Source: Companilactobacillus nuruki
Lineage (GTDB): Bacteria > Bacillota > Bacilli > Lactobacillales > Lactobacillaceae
Direction: 5' to 3'
DNA: 64,000 bases
Assembly: GCF_002872255.1 (NCBI RefSeq)
Contig: NZ_NIPR01000052.1
Coordinates: forward strand, 1 to 64,000
Below the pieces are notes generated by a model. That model had not been told where the DNA came from. It was given only the letters and a program-made list of their open reading frames with translations, and ran no database searches. Shown here piece by piece: positions 1-9,126 of this stretch (the stretch's first letter is position 1; the number at the start of each line of letters is the position of its first letter). The translations under genes were made by a program, and so were the position numbers.

Positions 1-118
1 GTTAATATACTTGACTTGAAAATTTGTTTATTAATCTTGTATGATAATTAATTTTTAACTTCTTATTATAGGAAGTCATTTGAAAACAAAAGTACTTTAA
101 CGTTATGTGGATAAAAAA

Positions 119-164
119 AGTACCAATCTAATGACCATTGAAAAATGGTCATTAGATTGGTACT
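119..164 (-). terminator. Rho-independent terminator of the DUF4867 gene
   Basis: A perfect 20-bp inverted repeat (119-138 and 145-164) with a 6-nt loop. On the minus strand it is followed by a run of T, so it fits an intrinsic terminator 17 nt after the stop of the minus-strand gene. Confidence 0.9.
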
Positions 165-181
165 TAAAAATAAATATTCTT

Positions 182-862
182 TTATTCTGCCAAAGGCTTC
201 ATTTCTATCATTTTACCTGTCAAACCGACTTGAACTCCAATCGCAATTTTATCCTTCCGACTAGGATCAACTAATTGAAATTTATTCTGTTTAACAATTC
301 TCTTGTTTGTACTCTTAAAATCAGCTGGTAACTCTTCATTTGTTCCCTTGATCAACATTACAATAATTGAGAATCCTGAATCGTGTACTTTAATAGGTGC
401 ATAATGTAAAGTTGAACTGTAAAATTCAACCACTGTTCCCGCTGGTACAAAGAATGTTTGACCGTCATCTCTTGGGCTATATTCACCCTTTGTATCAAGT
501 GTTGAACGTTGACCGAGTACCATAATAACGTCTGTCAACATAATGTTTGTTTCACTGCCTTGGTGATATTCGATTGCTGAGAAGTTGGTCGATTGACCTG
601 TACATTCACCAGCCTCAATTGGCATATTAGCATAAATATCTTTACCCATTTCTTGAATAACAGGGATTGACTCTAATCCCTTATTTGAAGGTGTATAAAA
701 GTTAGCCGGACTAGATATCTTAACATTCTTATCCATATAATCAGTAACTTCACTAATATTGTAGTTCGTATAGACCTTACCGTATTTCTTAAAATCTGGA
801 TCATCAATTGATAGTATCTTATATTCTGGATTTAGCTTTTGGAATTCTTCTAATGAGCTCAT
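182..862 (-). CDS. DUF4867 family protein (cupin-like)
   Basis: A 226-residue soluble protein that resembles the DUF4867 family, found near carbohydrate genes in lactobacilli and enterococci; its biochemical function is not known. The central part (around 95-175) reads like a cupin barrel: GQSTNFSAIEYHQGSE, then FFVPAGTVVEFYSSTLHYAPI, which has the Gly/Pro turns and His/Glu residues typical of sugar-binding cupins. The start at 862 is chosen because a GGGGGG stretch lies 6 nt upstream; a reading from 901 would put that stretch inside the coding region. It is divergent from a ketopantoate-reductase-like gene, with a cre-like site between them. A role in sugar-phosphate metabolism is inference. 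Confidence 0.7.
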   Translation of the reverse strand: MSSLEEFQKLNPEYKILSIDDPDFKKYGKVYTNYNISEVTDYMDKNVKISSPANFYTPSNKGLESIPVIQEMGKDIYANMPIEAGECTGQSTNFSAIEYHQGSETNIMLTDVIMVLGQRSTLDTKGEYSPRDDGQTFFVPAGTVVEFYSSTLHYAPIKVHDSGFSIIVMLIKGTNEELPADFKSTNKRIVKQNKFQLVDPSRKDKIAIGVQVGLTGKMIEMKPLAE

Positions 863-911
863 GCTTTTCCCCCCGTGTTTATTTATGTTCATTTCAAACA
901 TAATCTAACAT

Positions 912-926
912 TTGAAAACGTTTTAG
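912..926. promoter_or_regulatory. cre-like CcpA site (weak)
   Basis: TTGAAAACGTTTTAG resembles the catabolite-responsive element WTGNAANCGNWNNCW with a mismatch at the 3' conserved C. It lies in the divergent region between the DUF4867 gene and the ketopantoate-reductase-like gene, where it could serve either. Confidence 0.4.
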
Positions 927-1007
927 TCAATACTTATTATATTTTTGTAGCTTTTTTCACAATAATCTTAGTATAATGTAGAAACAAACATATAAAGGAG
1001 ATTAGCT

Positions 1008-1946
1008 ATGAAAGTTATTATCGCAGGTGCGGGTGCTATGGGCAGTCGCTTTGGAATCATGCTTCATAAAGGTGGCAATGATGTTACTCTAGTCGATAGT
1101 TGGCCAGATCACGTCAATGCTATCAAGGAGAATGGTCTAAAGGCAAACTTCAACGGTGAAGACATCACAGTCAACGTCCCAGTTATGCTTCAATCAGAAA
1201 TAAATACTGACAAAAAGGCCGACTTAATTATTTTGTTCACTAAATCTATGCAACTAAATAAAATGTTGCAAGATATCAAACCATTAATTGCCAAGAACAC
1301 AAAGATTCTTTGTTTGCTTAACGGTATTGGTCACGAAGATACAATCGAAAAATACATTCCAATGAAAAATATCTTTATTGGAAACACAATGTGGACAGCC
1401 GGACTAGTTGGCCCTGGTCAAGTTAAGTTGTTTGGTAATGGTTCGGTAGAATTAGAAAACCTTGGTGAGAATCAAGAAGATTCTGCTAAAGAACTAGCCA
1501 CTTTCTTATCAGAGTCAGGTTTAAATGCCAAATATTCAGATAATATCCATTACTCAATTTATCGTAAGGCCTGCGTCAACGGTACGATGAATTGTCTATG
1601 TTCCATTCTTGATGTTAATATGGCTGAATTTGGTGCCACTAAACCAGCTCATGATATAGTTGTAACTGTCGTTAATGAATTTGCGGCTGTAGCAAAACAC
1701 GAAGGCGTTGATCTCGATATTGAAGAGGTTGTTTCACATGTTGAATCATGTTTTGATCCTGAAACAATTGGCAAACACTATCCTTCAATGCATCAGGATC
1801 TAATTACTAACCATCGTCTCACTGAAATTGATTATATTAATGGCGCCGTTTCTCGCAAAGGTAAAAAATATAACATCCCTACCCCATACTGTGATTTATT
1901 AACCCAATTAATTCACTGTAAAGAAGATATTCTTGGTGCTAGTTAA
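1008..1946 (+). CDS. Ketopantoate reductase family protein (ApbA/PanE-like)
   Basis: 312 residues. The N-terminal Rossmann fold opens with GAGAMGSRFG (7-16) for NADPH. The C-terminal helical domain carries YRKACVNGTMN with Lys187 and Asn191, matching the catalytic Lys and substrate-binding Asn of 2-dehydropantoate 2-reductases. An AAAGGAG lies before the ATG. No other pantothenate gene is nearby; it is followed after 17 nt by an EIIC-like membrane protein. In lactobacilli many PanE paralogues act on other 2-oxo acids such as branched-chain oxo acids, so the substrate is open: true PanE or a D-2-hydroxyacid dehydrogenase of this fold. Confidence 0.8.
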   Translation: MKVIIAGAGAMGSRFGIMLHKGGNDVTLVDSWPDHVNAIKENGLKANFNGEDITVNVPVMLQSEINTDKKADLIILFTKSMQLNKMLQDIKPLIAKNTKILCLLNGIGHEDTIEKYIPMKNIFIGNTMWTAGLVGPGQVKLFGNGSVELENLGENQEDSAKELATFLSESGLNAKYSDNIHYSIYRKACVNGTMNCLCSILDVNMAEFGATKPAHDIVVTVVNEFAAVAKHEGVDLDIEEVVSHVESCFDPETIGKHYPSMHQDLITNHRLTEIDYINGAVSRKGKKYNIPTPYCDLLTQLIHCKEDILGAS

Positions 1947-1963
1947 ATTACAGGAGGATTATT

Positions 1964-3001
1964 ATGAATAAAAAATTAACAGCCAAAGTTTTTCTCAACA
2001 AAGTACTATCAGGAACTGCCACAGGTATTATCATTGGATTAATTCCCAATGCTGTTTTAGCTGCTATTTTAAAATTGTTTGGTAACAATCCCTTTGCCAT
2101 AGCCATTGGACAGATGGCTATCATCTTTCAACTAGGAACACCTTTATTAATTGGAGCACTTATTGCATTACAGTTCGGATTTAAGCCAATGCCTATGATG
2201 GTCGTTGGTGGAGCATCTTTTGTTGGATCAGGAGTTATTAAATTCAACGAAAAAGCGCAAGCCTATATCGGTGCTGGTACAGGAGATATCATCAATACCA
2301 TGTTGACAGCTTCAATCGCTGTTTTTATGATTCTCTTGATAGGTGAAAAATTTGGTTCAGTCGCTATTGTATTGACGCCAATTGTTGTTGGTGTTGGTGC
2401 TGGATTAATTGGATTTTATCTCTATCCATTTGTAACCGATATTACAAAGGCCATTGGCGATGGAATTAATTCATTTACCAATTTGCAGCCAATTATCATG
2501 TGCATTCTAATTAGTTGTGCCTTTGCAACTTTGATAATTTCACCAATCTCTACAGTTGCGATCGGTATGGCCATTCAATTAAATGGTATCTCCGCTGGTG
2601 CCGCTGCCATGGGTGTGGCTGCTACAACATTGGTATTAGTAGTCAATTCATGGAAAGTAAATAAACCAGGAGTTACAATTGCCATCGCTTTAGGTGCTAT
2701 GAAGATGATGATGCCTAATCTATTCCGTAAACCAATTATCTTAGTACCTTGTTTAATTACGGCGGCAATTTCTTCAATCCCAGTTGCTCTTTTCAGTATT
2801 TCTGGAACACCCGCTTCAGCTGGTTTCGGTTTGGTTGGATTAGTCGGACCATTAGCTTCTTTAGAGGCAGGATTGAACGTTATTTTATTACTACTTAGTT
2901 GGCTTGTTATTCCAGCCGTTGTTGCTATCGTTTTACAATTCTTACTCGAAAAAGTTTTACATTTATATAACCGCAAAGATGTCTTCGAATTTCTAGGTTA
3001 A
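1964..3001 (+). CDS. PTS EIIC_2-type membrane protein
   Basis: 345 residues with about nine to ten hydrophobic segments rich in Gly/Ala, typical of the PTS_EIIC_2 family (EIIC domain found alone, without fused IIA or IIB). It starts from ATG after AGGAGG and sits 17 nt downstream of the reductase gene, so the two probably form one transcript. No IIA or IIB partner is visible nearby. It may therefore be a transporter or channel for a small metabolite linked to the reductase rather than a classical phosphotransferase permease. The substrate is unknown. Confidence 0.7.
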   Translation: MNKKLTAKVFLNKVLSGTATGIIIGLIPNAVLAAILKLFGNNPFAIAIGQMAIIFQLGTPLLIGALIALQFGFKPMPMMVVGGASFVGSGVIKFNEKAQAYIGAGTGDIINTMLTASIAVFMILLIGEKFGSVAIVLTPIVVGVGAGLIGFYLYPFVTDITKAIGDGINSFTNLQPIIMCILISCAFATLIISPISTVAIGMAIQLNGISAGAAAMGVAATTLVLVVNSWKVNKPGVTIAIALGAMKMMMPNLFRKPIILVPCLITAAISSIPVALFSISGTPASAGFGLVGLVGPLASLEAGLNVILLLLSWLVIPAVVAIVLQFLLEKVLHLYNRKDVFEFLG

Positions 3002-3012
3002 AAGTCATAAAC

Positions 3013-3098
3013 AAAAAACGTTCTAACAAAACAACTATGAAATGAACCCCAATAATTGGAGTGAATTTCATTAATTAGTTGCTGTTAGAACGTTTTTT
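3013..3098. terminator. Bidirectional terminator
   Basis: A 16-bp stem (3013-3028 with 3083-3098) with A-run on the left and T-run on the right lies between two convergent genes. The inner part also shows partial pairing, giving a long hairpin able to end transcripts from both sides. Confidence 0.85.
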
Positions 3099-3141
3099 TA
3101 TTGTCGTATAATAACGATCTAATTGATTATGAAGGGTGTAT

Positions 3142-5118
3142 CTATTTAGTAGTAACTTTAACAACTTTTGTATCTAATTTAACATCTTTATCTAAAACAT
3201 TGTATTTCATATAAGAAACGCTTGGCATATTTGTAACAATAACCATCATGTCGGTTTGTTTGCCAGCTTGCTTAATCTTATCCAAATCAACCCGTGCCAA
3301 TTGATCACCATGATGTACCTCTTGACCAGATTCAACTTTAATTTCAAAAGGTTCACCCTTTAATTGAACGGTATCAATTCCCATATGGACCAAAACTTCT
3401 AAGCCATTGTGAGTTTTAATGCCTAAAGCATGTTTAGTTGGGAAAATACTTTCAATTTTACCATCAACAGGTGAAACTATCTTTCCATCTGTAGGAACAA
3501 CTGCGTAACCATCACCTAACATTTTCTGGGCAAAAGTAGCATCAGATACTTGTTCGATATCTTCTAAGCGTCCATTAGCTACACTATAAAAAATATCGGT
3601 TTCACCAGATCTCACATCACTCTTAGGTGCTGCTTTTTCAACTTGAGTAGTTTTACTTACCGTTACATCAGCATTTTCAGAATATAGTTTTTTCAATGCA
3701 TCAGCCACAAACTGTACTTCTGTACCAACAACAATATGAATATTTACCTTATCTAAAACGTTGACGCCAGCTACTCCAGCATCCATGATCTGAGATTTAT
3801 TAATTTTTCCAGTATCCTTTAGCTGTAGACGTAAACGAGTCGTACAATTATCGATCACATTAATATTATCGTGACCACCAATACCTGCATAAACTTTTTT
3901 AGCCATCACCATATATTTATCATCTGATTCAGATGTTGCTACCTCTTCTACTGGAGCGGATGAATTTTCTTCTATTGATTCACGTCCCGGAGTCATCAAA
4001 TTGAACTTCTTAATAGCAAAATCAAAACCAAAATAATAAATAACCGCCATCACTAATCCTTGCACTAATAGCATATATGGTTTATTAGCAATAGGCATAT
4101 GAAAACTCAAAATATAATCAACTAATCCAGCACTAAATGTAAAACCTGCAGTCCAATGCATTGCGGCAGCAAAAGCCATTGAAATTCCAGTAAAAATAGC
4201 ATGAATAACATATAATGGCCATGCTACGAACATAAATGAGAACTCCAAGGGTTCTGTAACACCGGTAAAGAACGAAGCAAAGGCACCAGCCAACATCAAA
4301 CCAGCAGTAGTTTTCTTACGTTCTGGCAAAGCATTTCTATAAATAGCTAAAGCACCGGCTGGCAACCCAAACATCATAACTGGGAAATAGCCAGCTAAAT
4401 ACATACCAGTTACCCCTTTAGTACCTTTGTTAGCCCAGAAATTACCAATGTCATTAATACCAGCAATATTAAATTCAAAGACCTGGTTTAAAGCTTGATG
4501 TAATCCAGTTGGAATCAAAAGACGATTGAAGAATCCAAACAATCCAGCTCCAATCCATCCCAAATTGACAATAAATTTACCAAAGCTTATTAAAGCATCA
4601 TATAAAACTGGCCAAATGAATAATAAAATAACTGAAACTACTAACATAACAATAGTAGATAAAATAGGAACTAATCTTTTACCACTAAAAAATGACAAAG
4701 CCATAGGCAATTTTGTTTCATGAAAACGATCAAATAAAGCAGCCGCAATCAATCCTGCAATAATTCCAATAAAAACATTTCCAGCAATAGCATTAAATGC
4801 CGGGTTAACAGTACTAACTTTAATACCCAACAACAATGCTACTTGCTTAGGTGCCAAAACATAAGTAGGTACAATATAGGCTACAATTCCGGCCATAGCT
4901 GCTGCACCGTCTTTAGATTTTGACATTCCTATTGATAGTCCAATAGCAAATAATAATGCTAATTGACTTAAAATTGCCGTACCACCTACTTGAAGAAACT
5001 GTGACAATCCCCAACTTTGCGGTAACCAATGACCAATACCCTCAAGAAGAGCAGCCGCTGGCAAAACAGCAACTGGTAATTGAAGCGATCGACCCATTCG
5101 TTGTAGATAGGTTTTCAT
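3142..5118 (-). CDS. PTS EIICBA, N-acetylglucosamine/glucose type
   Basis: 658-residue fused sugar phosphotransferase. Membrane IIC spans about 1-375, with TGLHQALN (204-211) and TGVTEPLEF (285-293). Domain IIB has the phosphocysteine in NCTTRLRL (Cys425). Domain IIA has HMGIDTV with phosphohistidine His578. It takes up and phosphorylates a hexose using phosphate passed from HPr. The LHQxLN IIC signature is closer to NagE than to PtsG, so GlcNAc is the favoured substrate, but glucose is possible. It is a single-gene unit, bounded by a terminator downstream and a cre-like site upstream, which fits CcpA control. Confidence 0.85.
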   Translation of the reverse strand: MKTYLQRMGRSLQLPVAVLPAAALLEGIGHWLPQSWGLSQFLQVGGTAILSQLALLFAIGLSIGMSKSKDGAAAMAGIVAYIVPTYVLAPKQVALLLGIKVSTVNPAFNAIAGNVFIGIIAGLIAAALFDRFHETKLPMALSFFSGKRLVPILSTIVMLVVSVILLFIWPVLYDALISFGKFIVNLGWIGAGLFGFFNRLLIPTGLHQALNQVFEFNIAGINDIGNFWANKGTKGVTGMYLAGYFPVMMFGLPAGALAIYRNALPERKKTTAGLMLAGAFASFFTGVTEPLEFSFMFVAWPLYVIHAIFTGISMAFAAAMHWTAGFTFSAGLVDYILSFHMPIANKPYMLLVQGLVMAVIYYFGFDFAIKKFNLMTPGRESIEENSSAPVEEVATSESDDKYMVMAKKVYAGIGGHDNINVIDNCTTRLRLQLKDTGKINKSQIMDAGVAGVNVLDKVNIHIVVGTEVQFVADALKKLYSENADVTVSKTTQVEKAAPKSDVRSGETDIFYSVANGRLEDIEQVSDATFAQKMLGDGYAVVPTDGKIVSPVDGKIESIFPTKHALGIKTHNGLEVLVHMGIDTVQLKGEPFEIKVESGQEVHHGDQLARVDLDKIKQAGKQTDMMVIVTNMPSVSYMKYNVLDKDVKLDTKVVKVTTK

Positions 5119-5226
5119 TTTTATATTTTCCTTCCCTCTATGAAAAAAAACTCTAACGAAAATAAGAATACTGGTCTACATTAGTAATTGCAATATATTT
5201 TTATAAAAGCATTATCATGGAAACAA

Positions 5227-5241
5227 GTTAAACGTTTACAA
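5227..5241. promoter_or_regulatory. cre-like site upstream of PTS EIICBA
   Basis: Read on the minus strand this is TTGTAAACGTTTAAC, close to the cre consensus with one mismatch at the 3' C. It lies about 110 nt upstream of the EIICBA start. Confidence 0.45.
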
Positions 5242-5324
5242 TTGGAAATGGGCTAGACATTTCAACAACTGGTCTACTCCAAAAGAATGTCACTTATTAT
5301 AAAAAACTAATCATTTTATTAATA

Positions 5325-5351
5325 TTGACATAATATTAAATACCTGATAAT
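5325..5351 (+). promoter_or_regulatory. Promoter of the P-type ATPase gene
   Basis: A TTGACA -35 box (5325-5330) is followed by GATAAT (5346-5351) with 15-nt spacing, or TAATCT with 17. It starts an unusually long leader of about 135 nt before the TTG start at 5498. Confidence 0.55.
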
Positions 5352-5371
5352 CTTATTTATACAGATATTTG

Positions 5372-5470
5372 AAGGAGTGAAATATAACTGAAAACGAATC
5401 TTATATATTTCTTACATCGAATCTTGAGCTGAGTTTGCACATTACTTTTTAGCGATGCGCTTTTTTTATA
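5372..5470 (+). promoter_or_regulatory. Structured 5' leader, candidate metal riboswitch
   Basis: The leader between promoter and ATPase gene has an AAGGAGTGAAAT segment not used as a Shine-Dalgarno, a repeated CGAATCTT (about 5393 and 5416), CATCG pairing with CGATG (about 5413 and 5453), and a terminal GCGATGCGC followed by seven T. P-type ATPases of this kind are often under the Mn-sensing yybP-ykoY riboswitch in Lactobacillales. I cannot confirm the family without a covariance model; it could be another attenuator. Confidence 0.4.
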
Positions 5471-5497
5471 CTCTAAAAACGAAATGGGAGATGTAAT

Positions 5498-8149
5498 TTG
5501 AAACCTAAACCTTATCAGATAGGATTTGAAAATTTAAAAGAAACATATAATACAAATAATTTTAAAGAGGGACTTTCCACTAAAGAAGCTCAAAAACGTT
5601 TGAGTGAAAATGGTCCTAACAAAATAGAAACTCAAAAAACACCAAAATGGAAAATCTTTTTCCGTCAATTCAATAATATGGTGATTTACGTTTTGATTGC
5701 GGCAACTATCATAACGCTATTGATGCGTCATTACTCTGATGCGATTATTATTTTCTTAGTAGTTATCATTAATGCGATCATCGGTTACTACCAAGAATCT
5801 AATGCTTCAGATGCTTTGGACAAGATCAAACAGATGTTATCGATTGAGGCTACCGTATATCGTGACGGACAAAGAAAAGATATACCTGCCGAAGACCTAG
5901 TAGTTGGAGATACGGTCTTCTTGGAAGCCGGAGATAATGTTCCGGCCGATTTAAGAATCATTGACTCTGACAACCTTCGTATTCAGGAATCGGCCCTTAC
6001 TGGTGAATCCAACTCTGTTGCCAAGATCTCTGATCAACTTGGTGAAAATATTCCCTTGGCAGAACAAATCAATATGGCCTTTGCTTCAACGGCTGTAACT
6101 AATGGTAGCGGTAGTGGTATTGTTGTTGCTACAGCTTCAGACACTGAAATTGGTAAAATTTCTGATGAAGTTAGTTCAGTAAAACAACGTAAAACTCCAT
6201 TGATGCAAATTATTGATAGTCTAGGTACAAATGTTTCTTACTTTATCGTTGCTGCATCAATTGTCATCTTTATTGTTGGTTTGATTTTTGATACTTATTC
6301 TCTACCCGTTCTTTCCTTAGCTGTAGTAGCAATGATGGTTGGTGCTATTCCAGAAGGTATGCCCGCTACAACATCAGTTATTTTGGCTAAAGGTGTTAGT
6401 GATATGGCCAAAAAGCAACATACTATCGTTAAAACTTTACCTGCTGTAGAAACACTTGGATCTGTTGACGTTGTAGCTACTGATAAAACCGGGACCCTTA
6501 CTAAAAACGAAATGACAATCACTGATATTTTAATGGATGATAAAGAATATCAAGTGACTGGTAGTGGTTACCAACCTGTCGGAAAAATCATGGATGGCAA
6601 AGAGCCTGCCGAAATTTCTTCTAAATTAAAATTGTTGCTAGAAGCCGGTTATCAAGCTAACGATACAACTTTATTAAAAGAAAACGATCAATGGATCATT
6701 AATGGTGAACCAACTGATGGTGCCTTTTTAACACTTTACCATAAGGTCTATCCTTACGGACATGAAAGCAAATATAAAGAAGTCGACATCCTACCATTTG
6801 ACTCTGACTATCGTTACATTGGTAAAATAGTCAAGGATGATCAAGATAATCGTCTTTTGTTTGTTAAAGGATCACCTGATAAATTATTAGAAACAGCTCA
6901 AAAACAAGACAAAAACTTCGATTATGATTATTGGTTAGAAAAGGTTCAACAATTCTCAGCTGAGGGTAAGCGTGTTATTGCCCTAGGTTATGAAGAAGCC
7001 CCTCAAAACGCCACCGAAGTGACCCATGATATGATTACCGATGGTCTTAATTTCTTAGGATTGGTGGCAATCATCGATCCTCCAAGAGAAGAGGTCATCG
7101 AGTCACTACGTGTTATGCGTAATGCTGGTGTAGAAGTGAAAATGATTACTGGTGATAATGCCATCACTGCCAAAGCAATTGGTGAAAAACTTGGTCTGGC
7201 TGATGAAATTCATGCAATCACTGGTGCTCAATGGGATGAATTATCTGAGGATGAAAAAATAATCGCTGCCGACAAGAACCAAGTTTTCGCCAGAACAACT
7301 CCTAGCAATAAACTAGAAATTATCAAAGCACTACAAAAAAATAATAAGGTTACCGCTATGACTGGTGATGGTGTCAATGATGCTCCAGCCTTAAAACGAG
7401 CTGATATTGGTGTTGCCATGGGTATTAAAGGAACTGATGTTGCTAAAGATTCGGCTGACATGATTCTAACGGATGATAATTTTGCAACCATGTCATCAGC
7501 TATTAGAGAAGGTCGAAGAATTTTTGATAATATCAAAAAGAGTATTCTTTATTTATTACCAATTTCCTTCTCCGAAGGCCTGATTGTAGCCTATGCTATT
7601 TTGACTAAACAAGAAATTCCTTTACAACCAACCCAATTGCTCTGGATCAACATGGTTTCAGCCATAACCATCCAATTTGCCTTGATTTTTGAACCTGCCG
7701 AAGATGGTATCATGGACCGAAAGCCTAGAAAAACCGGAAGTAAATTAATGAATCGTCATGATGTTTTCCAAATGACATACGTTGCGATTTTAATAGCTGC
7801 TGTCAGTTTAATCATTGATATTTACCTGAATAATCAAGGTGTCGGTGAAGTTATTTCAAGCACCACTATGGTTAATACTTTGATTATTGGAAAAATCTTC
7901 TATTTATTCAATATCAGAACACCAAAATTAGCTTTATCAAAAGAGTTATTCTCCAATTCAAAACTCTTTATCTTCGTTGGACTGATGATTGTTTTACAAT
8001 TGATCCTAACTTATGTTCCATTCATGCAGGACGTCTTCTCAACTGGAGCCATCGGTTTACACGAATGGGGTCTGGCAATCATTGCCGGCGCATTAGTATT
8101 GGTAGTAACTGAAATTGACAAACTGATTCGCCTAAAAAAATCCAGATAA
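5498..8149 (+). CDS. Cation-translocating P-type ATPase (Ca/Mn type)
   Basis: 883-residue P2-type ion pump. It has an N-terminal cation-ATPase domain, the TGES actuator loop (168-171), the M4 motif PEGMPA (285-290), the phosphorylated Asp329 in DKTGTLT, the TGDGVND hinge, and a C-terminal six-helix domain with WINMVSAITIQFALIFEP. It pumps a cation across the membrane at the cost of ATP. The closest known types are PMR1-like Ca/Mn ATPases and the Mn-riboswitch-controlled YoaB/MgtA of lactic acid bacteria. The start is TTG with GGGAG 7 nt upstream. It is transcribed alone and ends in a shared terminator. The ion is inferred, not read. Confidence 0.85.
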   Translation: MKPKPYQIGFENLKETYNTNNFKEGLSTKEAQKRLSENGPNKIETQKTPKWKIFFRQFNNMVIYVLIAATIITLLMRHYSDAIIIFLVVIINAIIGYYQESNASDALDKIKQMLSIEATVYRDGQRKDIPAEDLVVGDTVFLEAGDNVPADLRIIDSDNLRIQESALTGESNSVAKISDQLGENIPLAEQINMAFASTAVTNGSGSGIVVATASDTEIGKISDEVSSVKQRKTPLMQIIDSLGTNVSYFIVAASIVIFIVGLIFDTYSLPVLSLAVVAMMVGAIPEGMPATTSVILAKGVSDMAKKQHTIVKTLPAVETLGSVDVVATDKTGTLTKNEMTITDILMDDKEYQVTGSGYQPVGKIMDGKEPAEISSKLKLLLEAGYQANDTTLLKENDQWIINGEPTDGAFLTLYHKVYPYGHESKYKEVDILPFDSDYRYIGKIVKDDQDNRLLFVKGSPDKLLETAQKQDKNFDYDYWLEKVQQFSAEGKRVIALGYEEAPQNATEVTHDMITDGLNFLGLVAIIDPPREEVIESLRVMRNAGVEVKMITGDNAITAKAIGEKLGLADEIHAITGAQWDELSEDEKIIAADKNQVFARTTPSNKLEIIKALQKNNKVTAMTGDGVNDAPALKRADIGVAMGIKGTDVAKDSADMILTDDNFATMSSAIREGRRIFDNIKKSILYLLPISFSEGLIVAYAILTKQEIPLQPTQLLWINMVSAITIQFALIFEPAEDGIMDRKPRKTGSKLMNRHDVFQMTYVAILIAAVSLIIDIYLNNQGVGEVISSTTMVNTLIIGKIFYLFNIRTPKLALSKELFSNSKLFIFVGLMIVLQLILTYVPFMQDVFSTGAIGLHEWGLAIIAGALVLVVTEIDKLIRLKKSR

Positions 8150-8187
8150 TAAAGATTTTTGAAATATAACTTGTAGCAAAAATATGG

Positions 8188-8229
8188 AAAAAGACACTAG
8201 CAATTAATTTTGATTGCTAGTGTCTTTTT
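8188..8229. terminator. Bidirectional terminator
   Basis: A 17-bp stem (8188-8204 with 8213-8229), with A-run on one side and T-run on the other, between the convergent ATPase and response regulator genes. Confidence 0.9.
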
Positions 8230-8259
8230 ATGTTCGTAAAAGCAGTATATCTTTTTCTC

Positions 8260-9000
8260 TCATTGTTCTGAAACTAACGGATAATCATTATCTAAAACAT
8301 AACCAAAACCACGAACTGTTTTAATACAATCTTGAGCTTGGGACCTCTCAGCCAACTTATCTCGCAAATGACTAATATGAATATCAACTGTTCGACTGGA
8401 ACCATTGGAATCGTATCCCCAAACTCCTTCCAACAATTGGTCTCGACTCATTACCTTTCCCCGATGTTGAACCAAATACCAGAACAAACTGAATTCCTTG
8501 GGCGTTAATCCTAAATCATGACCATTATGAGTAACACGATAATGTTTAAAATCTATCACAATGTCATTAAATTCAACTGTGTCATGCTTCGAATCTTTTT
8601 GAGTCTTTTTAGACAAATCTTTTGTAATAGAAAATTTATCATAAACCCAAAATAGCTGTTTTACCTTAGCTACAAGTTCAGAATAATCAAACGGCTTTGT
8701 AATAAAGCTATCAATATTAATATTGTAGAAAAGTGAGCGTTTCTTCTTTTCTTTGGCCGGTGCTAATACAATTATTGGACCAGAAATACTACTACGTAAA
8801 GTTTTTAGAATTTTTAGAGATTGATTCATATCTGTTATGGAGTAATCCCAAAGTAAGCCAGCTATATCTTCTCTTTCAGCCAATTTAACTACCTCATTTG
8901 GATCAGTTATATTACGAATAAACCAACCTTGGTTATTAAAGTGCCCATTGATTTCAATAAATAATGGCAGCTTATTGCTAAGCAATACTAGCGGTTGCAT
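8260..9000 (-). CDS. Atypical OmpR/PhoB-type response regulator, orphan
   Basis: 246 residues: an N-terminal receiver-like domain (1-115) and a C-terminal winged helix (about 140-237), with the PhoB-type segments PKEFSLFWYLVQHRGKV and VDIHISHLRDKL. The receiver keeps a candidate phospho-Asp (Asp52 in LLWDYS) and the switch Lys102 (TKP). However, the acidic pair that normally binds Mg near residue 8 is replaced by Ser-Asn, so phosphorylation may be weak or absent. No histidine kinase is next to it. It is divergent from pstSCAB, whose promoter carries PhoP-box-like repeats, so it is the best candidate in the window for the phosphate regulator. That role is inferred from position. Confidence 0.8.
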   Translation of the reverse strand: MQPLVLLSNKLPLFIEINGHFNNQGWFIRNITDPNEVVKLAEREDIAGLLWDYSITDMNQSLKILKTLRSSISGPIIVLAPAKEKKKRSLFYNINIDSFITKPFDYSELVAKVKQLFWVYDKFSITKDLSKKTQKDSKHDTVEFNDIVIDFKHYRVTHNGHDLGLTPKEFSLFWYLVQHRGKVMSRDQLLEGVWGYDSNGSSRTVDIHISHLRDKLAERSQAQDCIKTVRGFGYVLDNDYPLVSEQ

Positions 9001-9126
9001 GCATCCTACTTCCTTCCAGTCATCTAATATTGCAAGGGCTGAAACTATTACAATATTAAAAATTCAAGAAAATTTTATTGATTTCCTGAAACAAAACTCT
9101 CACAGCCACATCACATTTTGATTATA

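Noticed and set aside
2575-2976. 133-codon frame on the minus strand
   Set aside because: Lies fully inside the EIIC-type gene in another frame without its own signals.
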